From NCBI GenBank assembly GCA_019415505.1, contig DXZC01000049.1:1-14970 (forward strand): DNA of 14,970 nt, written 5' to 3'. A program made the translations under genes and the position numbers. Shown piece after piece: positions 14,377 through 14,970 of the stretch. The notes under the pieces are model-generated. The model made no database searches. It saw nothing but the letters and a program-made list of their open reading frames with translations, and was not told where the DNA came from. Positions within the stretch are counted from its first letter, which is position 1. Every line of letters starts with the position of its first letter. The DNA is from Peptococcaceae bacterium. GTDB lineage: Bacteria > Bacillota > Dehalobacteriia > UBA7702.

Positions 14377-14970
14377 ATGGCACAAGAATTATCCCTACAA
14401 GAACAGAAATATGTAGATTTAGACGATGAAGAGGTCATTGGTCTGTTTCGTGCTGGCGACGAATATGCCCAGGATTATCTGATAATCAAGTACAAGAACT
14501 TTGTGCGGTCTAAAGCCCGTTCCTATTTTCTCATTGGCGCTGACCGCGAGGATATAATCCAAGAGGGTATGATTGGTCTCTACAAGGCCATTCGCGACTA
14601 CCGAGGGGACAAGCTCTCATCTTTTCGTGCCTTTGCCGATTTATGTATTACTCGGCAGATTATAACCGCCATAAAAACAGCTACCCGGCAAAAGCATATT
14701 CCCCTTAATTCCTATGTATCCTTGAATAAACCAATTTATGAGGAAGGCAGCGACCGCACCTTAATGGACGTGCTGGCCGGTATGCGTATTACCGACCCGG
14801 AAGAGCTGGTAATTGGCCAGGAAGAGATTGACGACATTGAATTGAAAATGGGGCAAATTCTCAGTCCCTTGGAATGGCAGGTTCTTATGCTCTATTTAGA
14901 GGGCAAGAGTTATCAAGATATAGCCGTTAAATTAGACCGTCATGTTAAATCCATTGACAACGCTTTACAG
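14377..14970 (+). CDS. sigH: RNA polymerase sporulation sigma factor SigH, 3'-truncated by window
   Basis: The frame is open from ATG 14377 to the window end, giving 198 codons of an expected 215 or so. GGAG (14367-14370) lies 6 nt before the ATG. SigH directs RNA polymerase to early sporulation and post-exponential genes. Region 2 is seen in RSKARSYFLIGADREDIIQEG, then MIGLYKAIRDYRGDKLSSF and RAFADLCITRQIITAIKTATRQKH. The stretch IPLNSYVSLNKPIYEEGSDRTL follows. Region 4 begins in LSPLEWQVLMLYLEGKSYQDIAVKLDRHVKSIDNALQ, which is near-identical in wording to SigH of Firmicutes. Only the last residues are missing. It has its own promoter, though read-through from the RND-TetR operon is possible because no terminator separates them. 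Confidence 0.96.
   Translation, partial: MAQELSLQEQKYVDLDDEEVIGLFRAGDEYAQDYLIIKYKNFVRSKARSYFLIGADREDIIQEGMIGLYKAIRDYRGDKLSSFRAFADLCITRQIITAIKTATRQKHIPLNSYVSLNKPIYEEGSDRTLMDVLAGMRITDPEELVIGQEEIDDIELKMGQILSPLEWQVLMLYLEGKSYQDIAVKLDRHVKSIDNALQ

Overview
This window looks like chromosome from an endospore-forming, Gram-positive anaerobe of the Clostridia (Firmicutes). The grounds are a long SRP RNA with an Alu domain just upstream of dnaX, the sporulation genes bofA and sigH, sigmaA-type promoters with 17-nt spacers, strong AGGAGG-type ribosome binding sites, and roughly balanced GC content. I would not name a genus from the sequence alone. Every recognised gene is on the + strand.

Layout. (1) Positions 1-2159 carry the 3' part of a stand-alone pyruvate-kinase-C-terminal-domain protein overlapping adenine deaminase (ade) by ATGA, closed by a strong terminator. 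(2) Positions 2160-3828 carry an intergenic region with two promoters, then a membrane-anchored CapA-like metallophosphatase and a terminator. (3) Positions 3853-4857 encode a YeiH-type membrane transporter. (4) Positions 4874-5277 hold a complete SRP RNA gene with its own promoter and terminator. (5) Positions 5278-5393 are an eleven-copy degenerate tandem repeat of Shine-Dalgarno-like units running straight into the dnaX start. (6) Positions 5394-8731 form a tight operon, dnaX-ybaB-recR-bofA-DUF2284, combining replication and repair genes with a sporulation checkpoint gene. (7) Positions 8732-9677 hold no intact gene; shifting open segments, a 38/39-nt tandem duplication and a GC-rich hairpin suggest decayed coding sequence. 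(8) Positions 9678-14267 are an efflux module. A consensus promoter with a TetR-type palindrome at its start site drives a 1267-residue RND transporter with a long coiled-coil insertion, followed 2 nt later by a TetR regulator. (9) Positions 14273-14970 hold a good promoter and the first 198 codons of sigH, cut by the window end.

How the parts work together. The dnaX operon follows a conserved Firmicutes order. SRP RNA upstream serves membrane-protein targeting, dnaX and recR serve replication and repair, and bofA controls late sigmaK activation. The RND-TetR pair looks like a self-regulated efflux operon with no separate membrane-fusion or outer-membrane partner, as fits a monoderm cell. I see no CRISPR array, tRNA, rRNA, intact insertion sequence or recognisable defence system. 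The most unusual items are the SD-like repeat array before dnaX, the coiled-coil RND pump with its operator, and the decayed region between 8.7 and 9.6 kb. None of these amounts to a demonstrated new system.
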